In this document: one piece after another, positions 6,173 through 13,404 of the stretch | Numbering within the stretch: the stretch's first letter is position 1 | How the letters are laid out: every line of letters starts with the position of its first letter | NCBI GenBank assembly: GCA_046160825.1 | Contig: JBJXHC010000107.1 | Location: 1 to 14,032, forward strand | From: JBJXHC01 sp046160825 | Lineage (GTDB): Bacteria > Bacteroidota > Ignavibacteria > UBA10030 > UBA6906 | DNA length: 14,032 nucleotides | Direction of reading: 5' to 3' | Made by a program: the position numbers and the translations under genes | The notes under the pieces: generated by a model | What the model was told of the DNA's origin: nothing | Database searches by the model: none | The model's input: only the letters and a program-made list of their open reading frames with translations

Positions 6173-7255
6173 CTATGGCGCAGTCAGTCTGCTTTCAATT
6201 ATCGAGGCAAGAACAGGTTCAACGATACCGGCCACGACCATGTGACCCTCTCTGCCAAGGTGATGGTCAGCATTCCAGAACAATGATTTCCCCTGCTCGC
6301 TGAGAATAATTTCTGATTGTACATCAACGAAATTGACTTGACGACGATGAAAGATGCCCCGCAGATCGTCCGCAATCCGGTACTCCAACCGATCCTCCGC
6401 TTGCAGGTTCAATATCTTCTCCATCAATTCAAAATCCTGGAGGGACTCACGTTCAACAGAGTACTTGCTGGGCAGGATCAGGAACAGAACCTTGATATTT
6501 TGTTTTTGCGTGTTCGCCTGAATCCGAGCGACCAGTTCTTCGTGCAGGCGCGATGCCTCAGCAAATTTTTCCGGGTGCCGCTTGAAGAAATCAGCCTGAC
6601 CGAGGCTTTGCCACATGGCGTATTGATTGATTCGTTCTGCACGAGCACGCGAAGTGAAATTCAATTTCCGGAAAATTCTCGGGACAATTCCATTCTTCAG
6701 CCAATGGTCAAAGATTGACGGTCTTAACGGCGGATGAAGAATTTCCGCGTAGTCATTCCCGGTAAAAATGGCAAACACCACAACGTCCGGCTTCAACCAC
6801 AGGAACCGGCGACAGAGTTGCCACTGGCTTTTCAGTGTGAACAACCCTACGCCAGCGTTGATGATTTCGACTCCGAGCGTATCGCCCCGGTTCAACCCTG
6901 CTTCAATGAGATTTGAAAATGATTCATCATTATCAATAACGCCATCCGTGTGCGAATCGCCGAAGACCAATACCCGGGTACGATGATGAGTGACACTGTC
7001 GGTCGCTGTGTTCTCCCTGAATCCGAGATTGTTCGTTCGGAAGTGAACCATTTCCCGCCCATACTCCGGCCATGGCATTTCAATGGACACGTTCAGTTTG
7101 TGCAATAGTCCAATTTCCTCGTCATAGCTAAAGTACTTTTCAGTCATATCCTCTGTTACAACGGAATAGACGATTCCAACGGCGAGGTCAATGGCGACAA
7201 GTGCGATCCCAACGACAATAGTAAGGAGGAGGCGGTTCCTGAGTCGGACATTCAT
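6173..7255 (-). CDS. Membrane-anchored SGNH/GDSL-type hydrolase-like protein
   Basis: 360 residues. One hydrophobic segment (about 9-32) should anchor the protein in the cytoplasmic membrane, with the rest outside. The SGNH blocks are in order: VFGDSHTDG (97-105, nucleophile Ser101), a block II glycine in NAGVG (133-137), TGND (165-168, Asn167), and NADHHLGREGH (328-338, Asp330 and His332 as the acid/base pair). Spacing and the extracellular placement fit the SGNH proteins often found beside carbamoyltransferase and SxtJ-like genes or in glycan clusters, where they are suspected of adding or removing acyl groups. A substrate cannot be named. The ATG at 7255-7253 has no clear Shine-Dalgarno site. 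It precedes carB1 by 158 bases on the same strand, so it may or may not share a transcript, and it is divergent from the lipoprotein gene at 7393. FRTNNLGFRE (72-81) before the first SGNH block is a motif often seen in this subgroup. Confidence 0.85.
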   Translation of the reverse strand: MNVRLRNRLLLTIVVGIALVAIDLAVGIVYSVVTEDMTEKYFSYDEEIGLLHKLNVSIEMPWPEYGREMVHFRTNNLGFRENTATDSVTHHRTRVLVFGDSHTDGVIDNDESFSNLIEAGLNRGDTLGVEIINAGVGLFTLKSQWQLCRRFLWLKPDVVVFAIFTGNDYAEILHPPLRPSIFDHWLKNGIVPRIFRKLNFTSRARAERINQYAMWQSLGQADFFKRHPEKFAEASRLHEELVARIQANTQKQNIKVLFLILPSKYSVERESLQDFELMEKILNLQAEDRLEYRIADDLRGIFHRRQVNFVDVQSEIILSEQGKSLFWNADHHLGREGHMVVAGIVEPVLASIIESRLTAP

Positions 7256-7280
7256 GGCAGTGTGTGGAAGTTAATGGACG

Positions 7281-7308
7281 AACATACGGAAACACAGGCG
7301 AAAGTAAA
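7281..7308 (-). promoter_or_regulatory. Possible promoter of the SGNH hydrolase gene
   Basis: In the divergent 137-base gap, the minus strand carries TTTACT (7308-7303) and TATGTT (7286-7281), each a four-of-six match to sigma-70 boxes, 16 bases apart. The predicted start lies about 20 bases before the ATG. Confidence 0.3.
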
Positions 7309-7327
7309 TTCACCCTGCATCCTCTCT

Positions 7328-7356
7328 TTGCATTTCCTTCGTTGTTTTGATATATT
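7328..7356 (+). promoter_or_regulatory. Possible promoter of the lipoprotein-transporter pair
   Basis: TATATT at 7351-7356 is a good -10 box. TTGCAT at 7328-7333, with a 17-base spacer, is a partial -35. The start would fall about 30 bases before the ATG at 7393. It faces away from the candidate hydrolase promoter, as expected in a divergent gap. Confidence 0.35.
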
Positions 7357-7392
7357 CCTCCATCAGTCTGTAACGTTAGAGAGCCTCAAGTC

Positions 7393-7962
7393 ATGCGAAT
7401 TGCCGCCTTCATACTTGTCTTCGTTGCTCTTTTCCTCCCCGGATGTCTCACCGTGGAGAGTAAAGAGTACAGAATAACTCTGAACTCCGATCACTCCGGC
7501 GAAGCAACTATCAAGTTCATCAATATTGTCTCGGAATCCGATGACACGCTCGACATCTCTGACGACGATTTCCAGCAGTTGATTGAATTCTACATCGAAG
7601 GATCGCAGCTCGAGAAAGAGAATCCGGGATTCAAGAACGTGAAGAAACGACTCTATGAAGAGAATGGCGTTCTCGTCGGTGAAGTATCCTTTTCGTTTGA
7701 TAGCCTCGTCGCAGTTCGGCTTTTCCGTTACGATCAATCCAGTCCGGTGATGTACTTCGTCGGCAACCCGCTTTCCTCAGAACAATTCCAGGAGAGCAAC
7801 GGGACACGCGGCCCCGACTGGATGCCGGTGGTGTTCTGGCCCAAGGACGCAACCGAAATTTATCTCAAGACGAAAGTCTCGTCCGAAGTCCCGTACCAAC
7901 GCAGCGTGCTGAAATATTTCCAGGCATGGAAGTCCGCACAGCCGGATCGGGACAAACAGTAG
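7393..7962 (+). CDS. Lipoprotein of unknown function
   Basis: 189 residues. The N-terminus has two charged/polar residues, a hydrophobic core and a clear lipobox, LPGC (15-18), so Cys18 should be lipidated after signal peptidase II cleavage. The mature part starts with a run of alternating hydrophobic and polar residues (YRITLNSDHSGEATIKF, 26-42), suggesting beta strands, then an acidic stretch (SESDDTLDISDDD, 47-59). The C-terminus is basic and polar. I do not recognise a named family; the 'strand - Asp-x-Ser-Gly - strand' opening resembles small beta-sheet lipoproteins of the FCB group, but this is an impression. The stop is 3 bases before the transporter ATG, so the two genes are probably one operon. 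No strong Shine-Dalgarno site is seen before the ATG. It is a membrane-tethered partner or simply a co-expressed neighbour of the exporter. Confidence 0.75.
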   Translation: MRIAAFILVFVALFLPGCLTVESKEYRITLNSDHSGEATIKFINIVSESDDTLDISDDDFQQLIEFYIEGSQLEKENPGFKNVKKRLYEENGVLVGEVSFSFDSLVAVRLFRYDQSSPVMYFVGNPLSSEQFQESNGTRGPDWMPVVFWPKDATEIYLKTKVSSEVPYQRSVLKYFQAWKSAQPDRDKQ

Positions 7963-7965
7963 TTC

Positions 7966-9201
7966 ATGGACCTGTGGCGTAAGAATCTTTATATCCTCTG
8001 GGGAACGCAATTCCTTGCAATGCTGGGAATGAACCTTGTTGTTCCCTTCCTCCCTTTCTATATCCGAGAGCTTGGCGTAACCGACCCGAAAGAACTTGCC
8101 ATGTGGAGCGGTGTCGCGTTCTCCGGAACGTTCTTCTCTGCATTCATCTTTACTCCATTCTGGGGAACACTCGGCGATAAATATGGCAGAAAAGCCATGG
8201 TGGTCCGAGCGCTCTTCGGGCTTGCACTTTCTCAGGTGTTCATTGGACTGGCGATGAACGCGTGGCAAGTGGTGATTTTCAGAATTGTCCAAGGGGCGAT
8301 CAGCGGGTTTATCGCGTCGGCGCTGGCGCTGGTTGCGACGAACACACCCAGGGAGCGCATCGGGTATGCGCTCGGATTACTTCAGTCGGCAACCGCGGCA
8401 GGAATGGTATTGGGTCCTTTCGTTGGCGGAGTGCTTGCAGATCTCATCGGATTTCGGGAGATATTCTTCATCACCGCAACCCTCTGCGCGGTCGGTGGCG
8501 TTGTCGTAGTGATGAATGTAAAGGAACAGCGCAAAGGCGATGTGGCGACGAAAGTCTTTACTGTAAGAGATAACTACAGGCTCATGTTCACAGATCGCCG
8601 GCTCCGCATTGTTGCACTCGGCCTCGTGATTGGTCAGATGTCGGTGTTGATGATCGAGCCGATCTTTGCGCTGTTCATCGAAGGATTCGAAGCCGACACA
8701 GAGTATATTGCCACGCTGGCCGGAGGCATATTCTCCATTGCAGGATTGTTTATGGTCATCTCCGCCCCATGGTGGGGGCGACGCAATGACAGAATAGGCT
8801 ATAAGAAAAACATGACGCTTTCACTTGGGGTGATCGCGGTTGCATACGCCTGCCATGGTTTGGTAACGAGCCTTGTGCAACTCGGCATTCTTCGTGCAAT
8901 CCTGGGCTTCTTTCGGGGTGGGGTTCTTCCGGGTTTATATTCACTTACAAGTTTGTACGCACCGCCGGAGAGGCGCGGCGGCATGATGGCTATTGCTTCA
9001 AGCCTGACGCTGTTCGGCAATATGCTTGGCCCAACACTCGGCGGATTCGTGTCCGGACATTTCGGTATCAAGGCTTCGTTCATCGCCAACAGTCTGATGT
9101 TGATGGGGCTTTCGTTTGTGTTCTGGCATTTCCTTGACGAAACACCGGTAAAGCAGTCTGTAGAGTCGATAGAGTTTGTGGAGTCAAAGAGTCATGAATA
9201 A
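7966..9201 (+). CDS. MdtG-like major facilitator superfamily drug exporter
   Basis: 411 residues with about twelve hydrophobic segments. Motif A of the major facilitators is present in the 2-3 loop as GTLGDKYGRK (67-76), with its counterpart in the second half as WWGRRNDRIGYKK (269-281). The antiporter motif C appears in segment 5 as GMVLGPFVGG (146-155), placing it among proton-driven 12-segment drug antiporters (DHA1). The opening (VVPFLPFYIRELGV, 25-38; MWSGVAFSGTF, 46-56) closely resembles E. coli MdtG (408 residues), which exports fosfomycin and deoxycholate when overexpressed; the substrate here is unknown. It follows the lipoprotein gene by 3 bases. Residues from about 397 to the end (SVESIEFVESKSHE) are encoded by a degenerate 'GTAGAGT' repeat also found inverted beyond hicB, so the tail is probably repeat-derived and not functionally conserved. 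Confidence 0.9.
   Translation: MDLWRKNLYILWGTQFLAMLGMNLVVPFLPFYIRELGVTDPKELAMWSGVAFSGTFFSAFIFTPFWGTLGDKYGRKAMVVRALFGLALSQVFIGLAMNAWQVVIFRIVQGAISGFIASALALVATNTPRERIGYALGLLQSATAAGMVLGPFVGGVLADLIGFREIFFITATLCAVGGVVVVMNVKEQRKGDVATKVFTVRDNYRLMFTDRRLRIVALGLVIGQMSVLMIEPIFALFIEGFEADTEYIATLAGGIFSIAGLFMVISAPWWGRRNDRIGYKKNMTLSLGVIAVAYACHGLVTSLVQLGILRAILGFFRGGVLPGLYSLTSLYAPPERRGGMMAIASSLTLFGNMLGPTLGGFVSGHFGIKASFIANSLMLMGLSFVFWHFLDETPVKQSVESIEFVESKSHE
9155..9193 (+). repeat. Left 'GTAGAGT' degenerate repeat, within the transporter 3' end
   Basis: Positions 9155-9193 are four imperfect repeats of the word (G/T)(A/G)GAGT separated by 2-4 bases. AGTCTGTAGAGT at 9155-9166 is the exact reverse complement of 9798-9809 in the right-hand array. 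Together the arrays bracket the hicA-hicB pair in inverted orientation. Confidence 0.6.
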
Positions 9202-9222
9202 CAACCGCGCTTGCAGTTGTTA
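9199..9222. promoter_or_regulatory. Imperfect palindrome before hicA, possible operator or transcript hairpin
   Basis: TAACAACCGC (9199-9208) and GCAGTTGTTA (9213-9222) are inverted with one mismatch around GCTT. The palindrome starts on the stop codon of the transporter and ends 22 bases before the hicA GTG. It could be the operator of the toxin-antitoxin pair or a processing or stop hairpin of the upstream transcript; there is no T-run for a standard terminator. Confidence 0.4.
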
Positions 9223-9244
9223 CGGCAGGTAGGTAACTTTCCTT

Positions 9245-9433
9245 GTGAAAGTAAGGGAAGCGATCAGGCTCATAGAAAAGGAAGGATGGCGGTTGGCTCG
9301 AACGCGTGGCAGTCACCGTCAGTATAAGCATCCTTCGAAGACAGGGCTTGTCACTATCGCGGGGAAAACAAGTGATGACCTCGCTCCGAAGACTCTTTCA
9401 AGTATTTTCAAACAAGCAGGGCTCAAGCAATGA
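9245..9433 (+). CDS. hicA: HicA toxin (mRNA interferase)
   Basis: 62 residues, the normal length of HicA/YcfA toxins, which are small proteins with a double-stranded-RNA-binding fold that cleave mRNA and are held in check by HicB. The pattern is textbook: KVREAIRLIEKEGW at the N-terminus, then RTRGSHRQYKHP (19-30) with catalytic His24 in GSH, then VTIAGK (36-41) and the C-terminal helix LAPKTLSSIFKQAGL (46-60). The start is GTG at 9245; the family-typical 'K-V-R' opening follows directly, so earlier starts are unlikely. AGGTAGG lies about 11 bases upstream. The stop overlaps the hicB ATG (ATGA), a common arrangement that couples toxin and antitoxin synthesis. All visible key residues are intact, so the toxin should be active. 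Confidence 0.93.
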   Translation: MKVREAIRLIEKEGWRLARTRGSHRQYKHPSKTGLVTIAGKTSDDLAPKTLSSIFKQAGLKQ

Positions 9434-9711
9434 CCCGATTCCTGATCGTGGTGGAGAAAACCCGAAGCGGATACTCCGCATATTCTCCAGATATTGATGG
9501 ATGTATCGCTTCCGGAAAAACCCGTCCGGCGGTAAACAAGAATATGCAAGAGGCAATTCGTTTTCACATTGATGGTTTGCGACTTGAGGGCTTTCCCTTA
9601 CCGAAACCCCGAAGCACATCACACTACGTCGGGATTGCGACATCGCGGCAAGCAAAGTCCGCTCATAGAGCCAAGCCAGGAAAAAAGAACTCTTTGAGCC
9701 AAGAGTTGTAA
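9430..9711 (+). CDS. hicB: HicB-type antitoxin
   Basis: 93 residues. The N-terminal half is the HicB partial RNase-H-like domain that binds and masks HicA: FLIVVEKTRSGYSAYSPDIDGCIASGKT (residues 4-31, shown by its YSPDIDGC core at 18-25), followed by the helix MQEAIRFHIDGL (39-50) and the usual turn GFPLPKP (54-60). The segment normally reading 'GxTxEEAxxN' is here GKTRPAVNKN, a modest divergence. After residue 60 there is only a 33-residue basic, Ser/Lys-rich tail with no evident helix-turn-helix or ribbon-helix-helix, so DNA-binding autoregulation by this protein alone is doubtful. It overlaps hicA by 4 bases and forms a self-contained pair between the transporter and polA. The ATG is fixed by the overlap and the family-typical N-terminus. 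Confidence 0.9.
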   Translation: MTRFLIVVEKTRSGYSAYSPDIDGCIASGKTRPAVNKNMQEAIRFHIDGLRLEGFPLPKPRSTSHYVGIATSRQAKSAHRAKPGKKNSLSQEL

Positions 9712-9762
9712 GAACAAGCATCGAAGTTCTCATTACAAGTTCCAAGCTTCCAAGACCTGCAC

Positions 9763-9813
9763 AACTCTACACTCCAGGAACTCTACAAACTCCAAGAACT
9801 CTACAGACTCTAA
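9763..9813 (-). repeat. Right 'GTAGAGT' array: three degenerate 16-18-base units
   Basis: On the plus strand three units begin AACTCTAC at 9763, 9779 and 9797, spaced 16 and 18 bases apart. Read on the minus strand they are the same GTAGAGTT family as at 9155-9193. The array fills much of the 119-base gap between hicB and polA. I see no convincing promoter or Shine-Dalgarno site for polA in this gap. Confidence 0.65.
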
Positions 9814-9830
9814 ATTCCATAAACTCATTC

Positions 9831-12665
9831 ATGTCCAAACCCGAACGCCTCTTTCTTCTCGACGGTATGGCACTCGCCTACCGCGCGTACTTTGCGTTTA
9901 TCACGAAACCGTTGATCAACAGCAAAGGTGTGAACACCAGCGCGGTGTATGGATTCGTCACAGCGCTCATGAGAATCCTCGATGACGAAAGACCCGAACA
10001 CGTCGCCGTGGTGTTTGATACACGTGAGCCGACATTCCGCCACAAGATGTACGCCGACTACAAAGCCACAAGACAGAAAATGCCGGAAGACATGGCGGCG
10101 CAGATGGACAAGCTCAAGGAGGTCGTGCGGGCATTCAATACGCCGCTTATCGAAGTGCCGGGATACGAAGCCGACGATGTGATCGGCACGCTTGCGCGCC
10201 GTGCGGAGAAGGAAGGCGTCCTCACGTATATGGTCACCGGCGATAAAGACTTTATGCAACTCATCTCCCCTCTCATCAAGATGTTCAAACCTGGCAAGGG
10301 CGGAGGCGATCCTGAAGTTGTGGATGAAGAAGGTGTGAAAGCAAAGTTTGGCGTACGGCCTGACCAGGTGATTGACGTTCTCGGACTCATCGGTGACACA
10401 TCCGACAATGTCCCGGGCGTGAAAGGCGTTGGCGAGAAGACAGCTATTCCGCTCATCCAGAAATACGGCAGCATGCCGGAATTGTACGCGCACATAGACG
10501 AAATCCATCAGAAAGGATTGCGAGACAAACTGGTAACCAACAAGGAACTGGCTCTCCTCTCCCGCCAGCTCGTTACCATTGATGTGAATGTTCCGCTGGA
10601 CATTGATTTTCACAAACTGCGAGCTGCGAAACAAGATACTTTACAGCTCATCAAGCTGTTCGGCGAACTGGAATTCAAATCGCTGGCCGGGAAACTCAGG
10701 GACTCGCTGATGTTTGAGAACCTCAGTCCCACCAAGCCCTCACCCGTCGATGACAACATCTCCTTCGACACATCACAGATCACAACTGTCGACATACATT
10801 CTGACACTCACGAGTACCACTGCATAACGTCGCTTGATGAGTTGGAAAAACTCTGCGCATCGCTCGCTACTGCGAAGGAGCTGGTTTTCGACACAGAATC
10901 CACTTCCACAGACGCTTTGCAGGCTGAGCTGGTCGGAGTGTCATTCGCCTTCAAGGAACGGGAAGCGTACTATATTCCGGTACAGGCAGGTGGTAAGACA
11001 CCGATTGATGACGGCGGACTCTTCGGCGCTGAAGCAATGGGCAAATCGGCCAACAATACAACGACGGCCTTGCCGGTGGATGTCGTTCTGAAAAAACTCA
11101 GGCCCATTCTTGAGAACCCTTCTATCGGTAAGATTGGTCAGAACATCAAATACGACATGTTGTTATTGAAGACTCGCGGGATCGAGGTACAGGGCGTGGC
11201 CTTTGATACGATGGTGGCAAGCTACGTTCTTCGATCTGACGGTCAGCACAACCTCGACGCGCTGGCGATGGAATACTGCGGCTACAAGATGATATCGTTC
11301 GAGGATCTTGTCGGAAAAGGACGGACACAAAAGCACATCACGGAAGTACCACTTGAAGCAATCACCAACTATTCTGCCGAGGATGCGGACTTAACACTGC
11401 GAATATATCATGAGCAGATCAAGAAGTTGCAGACATTTGAATTACTGAATCTGTGTCACGAGATCGAATTCCCGCTCATTCAGGTTCTTGCCCGAATTGA
11501 ATCCGAAGGGATTGCATTAGACACGAAGTACCTCGCACAGATGTCGAAAGACCTGGAGCGGCAGTTGGATAATCTTATCAAGGAGATTCATAACGAAGCT
11601 GGAGAAATATTTAATATCAATTCCACTCAACAGCTCGCTGATATTCTGTTCAAGAAGCTCAATCTCATCCCTCTCCGGAAAACAAAGACGGGATTTTCCA
11701 CAGACGTCAGTGTCCTCGAAGCGTTGCAGGGACAACATCCCATCATCGAGAAACTTCTCACCTATCGTCAGTATTCAAAACTGAAGTCAACGTACATTGA
11801 TGCGCTGCCGCTGCTTATCAATCCCAGGACCCGACGAGTTCACACATCATTCAATCAAACCGTCGCTGCCACAGGCCGGCTCTCCAGCAGCGACCCGAAC
11901 TTGCAAAACATTCCCATACGTACGGAGATCGGCAGTGCAATCCGCAAGGCGTTTATTCCCGGCTCTCCGGACACGATACTGATGTCAGCAGATTACTCAC
12001 AGATTGAACTGCGGGTGATGGCGCATGTTTGCAGTGATGAAGGGCTTATGGAAGCATTCCGTAACAAGGAGGATATCCACGCATCAACCGCTGCCAAAGT
12101 GTTCGGTGTTGGAATGGATGAGATTACCCGCGATATGCGTCGCAAAGCAAAAGAAGTGAACTTCGGTATCATGTACGGGATCGGTCCATTCGGACTTGCC
12201 AACCGGTTGGAGATAAGTCAGGGTGAAGCAAAGGAGATTATCACACGATACTTCGAGCGCTTCCCGAAAGTGAAGCAGTATATCAACGACACGATTGATT
12301 CAGCGAGACGGCGTGGTTACGTTGAGACACTTTCAGGAAGACGACGTTACCTGACTGATATCAACAGTCGGAATGCCAACATCCGCGGTAATGCCGAGCG
12401 TCAGGCCATCAACATGCCCATCCAGGGGACTGCGGCAGACATGCTCAAGATTGCGATGATCAATATTGATCGTGAGATGATAGCACGCAAACTCCGCAGC
12501 AAAATGTTGCTGCAGGTTCACGATGAACTCGTCTTCGAGGTCGAACCGGCGGAGATCGAACAGATGAAGTCGCTCGTCATGAGCAAGATGCAATCGGCCC
12601 TGCCCCTCAGTGTGCCGGTTGAAGTTGAGGTTGGTGTAGGCAAGAACTGGCTTGAGGCGCATTAG
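9831..12665 (+). CDS. polA: DNA polymerase I
   Basis: 944 residues, full length, for gap filling, Okazaki primer removal and repair synthesis. The 5' nuclease domain (1-290) has its acidic metal ligands in FLLDGMA (Asp11), VFDTREPTFRH (61-71), YEADD (112-116), TGDKDF (136-141) and GDTSDNVPGVKGVGEKT (188-204). The 3'-5' proofreading domain (about 330-530) is intact, unlike in many relatives: FDTES (Asp354, Glu356), NIKYD (438-442, Asp442) and YSAEDAD (514-520, Asp518). The polymerase domain holds motif A DYSQIELR (721-728), motif B RRKAKEVNFGIMYG (770-783; Arg770, Lys774 and Phe778, the position controlling dideoxy discrimination) and motif C QVHDE (895-899). The ATG at 9831 starts MSKPERLFLLDGMALAYRAY, the usual opening for the family; no Shine-Dalgarno site precedes it. 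It stands alone on its strand and converges with the envelope-protein genes on the right. Nothing suggests truncation or frameshift. Confidence 0.98.
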   Translation: MSKPERLFLLDGMALAYRAYFAFITKPLINSKGVNTSAVYGFVTALMRILDDERPEHVAVVFDTREPTFRHKMYADYKATRQKMPEDMAAQMDKLKEVVRAFNTPLIEVPGYEADDVIGTLARRAEKEGVLTYMVTGDKDFMQLISPLIKMFKPGKGGGDPEVVDEEGVKAKFGVRPDQVIDVLGLIGDTSDNVPGVKGVGEKTAIPLIQKYGSMPELYAHIDEIHQKGLRDKLVTNKELALLSRQLVTIDVNVPLDIDFHKLRAAKQDTLQLIKLFGELEFKSLAGKLRDSLMFENLSPTKPSPVDDNISFDTSQITTVDIHSDTHEYHCITSLDELEKLCASLATAKELVFDTESTSTDALQAELVGVSFAFKEREAYYIPVQAGGKTPIDDGGLFGAEAMGKSANNTTTALPVDVVLKKLRPILENPSIGKIGQNIKYDMLLLKTRGIEVQGVAFDTMVASYVLRSDGQHNLDALAMEYCGYKMISFEDLVGKGRTQKHITEVPLEAITNYSAEDADLTLRIYHEQIKKLQTFELLNLCHEIEFPLIQVLARIESEGIALDTKYLAQMSKDLERQLDNLIKEIHNEAGEIFNINSTQQLADILFKKLNLIPLRKTKTGFSTDVSVLEALQGQHPIIEKLLTYRQYSKLKSTYIDALPLLINPRTRRVHTSFNQTVAATGRLSSSDPNLQNIPIRTEIGSAIRKAFIPGSPDTILMSADYSQIELRVMAHVCSDEGLMEAFRNKEDIHASTAAKVFGVGMDEITRDMRRKAKEVNFGIMYGIGPFGLANRLEISQGEAKEIITRYFERFPKVKQYINDTIDSARRRGYVETLSGRRRYLTDINSRNANIRGNAERQAINMPIQGTAADMLKIAMINIDREMIARKLRSKMLLQVHDELVFEVEPAEIEQMKSLVMSKMQSALPLSVPVEVEVGVGKNWLEAH

Positions 12666-12765
12666 CGTGGCGAACACTGGTGGGGTAGAGGGGGAGTGTG
12701 AACAATTAACAATCAGCAATTGATTGGAGCCGGATTGAAGAGGAAGTACGTGTGGCTTGTTGATT

Positions 12766-12803
12766 AACCACAGAGACACAGAGAAACGGAGATTCACAGA
12801 GGG
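12766..12803 (+). repeat. CCACAGAGACACAGAG-type dispersed repeat
   Basis: The stretch is a degenerate run of CACAGAG words (AACCACAGAGACACAGAG, then ATTCACAGAGGG). This word is a familiar intergenic filler repeat in many bacterial genomes (recollection, not a search). It directly abuts the palindrome at 12807. Confidence 0.55.
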
Positions 12804-12806
12804 TTT

Positions 12807-12827
12807 GGGCGACTCATCGAGTCGCCC
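12807..12827. repeat. Perfect 9-base-stem palindrome GGGCGACTC-ATC-GAGTCGCCC
   Basis: Positions 12807-12815 pair exactly with 12819-12827 around a 3-base loop. A C and TACG follow, giving the GGGCGA...TCGCCCCTACG form of a common intergenic palindrome. It would form a stable hairpin in transcripts from either side and may protect or end both convergent messages, but no T-run follows on either strand. Confidence 0.7.
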
Positions 12828-12888
12828 CTACGAAAGAAATTACTTACTCCGGTATTGTAGCATTTGAGCGGTGCCGCCGACATCGTGT

Positions 12889-13404
12889 TCATGCGGTGCG
12901 GCGTGTCAACAACAATGAGAATCCGAACAGAATCAACCCGATGGGCCAGTAGTCTTTCACCAGCGAGAGCACTTCCCACCGATACAGAAAACCAAATTCA
13001 GTCAACAGTAATAACGACCCGAACCCACTCAACAGAATTGCCGGCACAAGCAGATGCCATGCCTTGAGTGAACTGATGTATGTCATCAGAAATGAAAAGC
13101 CGAGAATCAGGATGAGTACCGGAAAGAAATAGTAGGACCGGAATTCCACCACATCAATATCGCCGAGAATCTGATACAGTCCATTGAGGAACAGCATGGT
13201 TCCTCCGAAGATACGACCGCGTGAGTGCTTCTCAAAACCATCGACGACCAATTTCACACCGAGCGCCGCAAGAATACACCAGAGCCCTGTCCACCAATGC
13301 AGGCTGAGAATGTCCATCCGGTTGAGCAACAGAGTGATGCCCACCGTAACAAGACCGGCACCAAACCATGAGAATCGGGAATGTTGCACATGCACCTCCG
13401 TCAT
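12889..13404 (-). CDS. Six-segment membrane protein with LiaF-like transmembrane region
   Basis: 171 residues, very hydrophobic. Six likely membrane segments lie at about 12-29, 37-55, 65-80, 92-110, 116-135 and 152-167, with short loops and few charged residues. The repeating pattern of a Trp- or Tyr-rich start, 'GLxxIL' core and Leu-rich end (for example YWPIGLILFGFSLLL, 152-166) is that of the LiaI/LiaF-like transmembrane region (DUF5668). Proteins with this region act in envelope-stress sensing in Firmicutes and are widespread but uncharacterised elsewhere. The ATG overlaps the stop of the PspC-domain gene by 4 bases (ATGA), so the two are translationally coupled and presumably work together. 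No soluble C-terminal LiaF domain is present. An envelope-stress role is inferred from the family and its partner, not from sequence detail. Confidence 0.8.
   Translation of the reverse strand: MTEVHVQHSRFSWFGAGLVTVGITLLLNRMDILSLHWWTGLWCILAALGVKLVVDGFEKHSRGRIFGGTMLFLNGLYQILGDIDVVEFRSYYFFPVLILILGFSFLMTYISSLKAWHLLVPAILLSGFGSLLLLTEFGFLYRWEVLSLVKDYWPIGLILFGFSLLLTRRTA

Larger units (their letters stand above)
12666..12888. other. Gene-free gap between convergent genes, filled with repeat fragments
   Basis: No credible gene is visible between the polA stop and the stop of the LiaF-like gene. The gap carries an AACAATTAAC-type AT repeat (about 12698-12725), a CACAGAGACACAGAG-type repeat (12766-12803) and a palindrome (12807-12827). 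No hairpin followed by a T-run was found for either convergent transcript. Confidence 0.6.

Noticed and set aside
9763..9813. CRISPR array
   Set aside because: The three units are 16-18 bases apart, degenerate, with no conserved repeat-spacer structure and no cas genes.
9825..10634. 269-codon open frame on the minus strand opposite the start of polA
   Set aside because: It mirrors the 5' nuclease domain of polA, whose motifs are clear; the antisense product has no recognisable features.
12807..12827. Intrinsic terminator for polA or for the LiaF-like gene
   Set aside because: The stem is perfect, but neither strand has a T-run after it, and the sequence matches a common dispersed palindrome. 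It is listed as a repeat instead.
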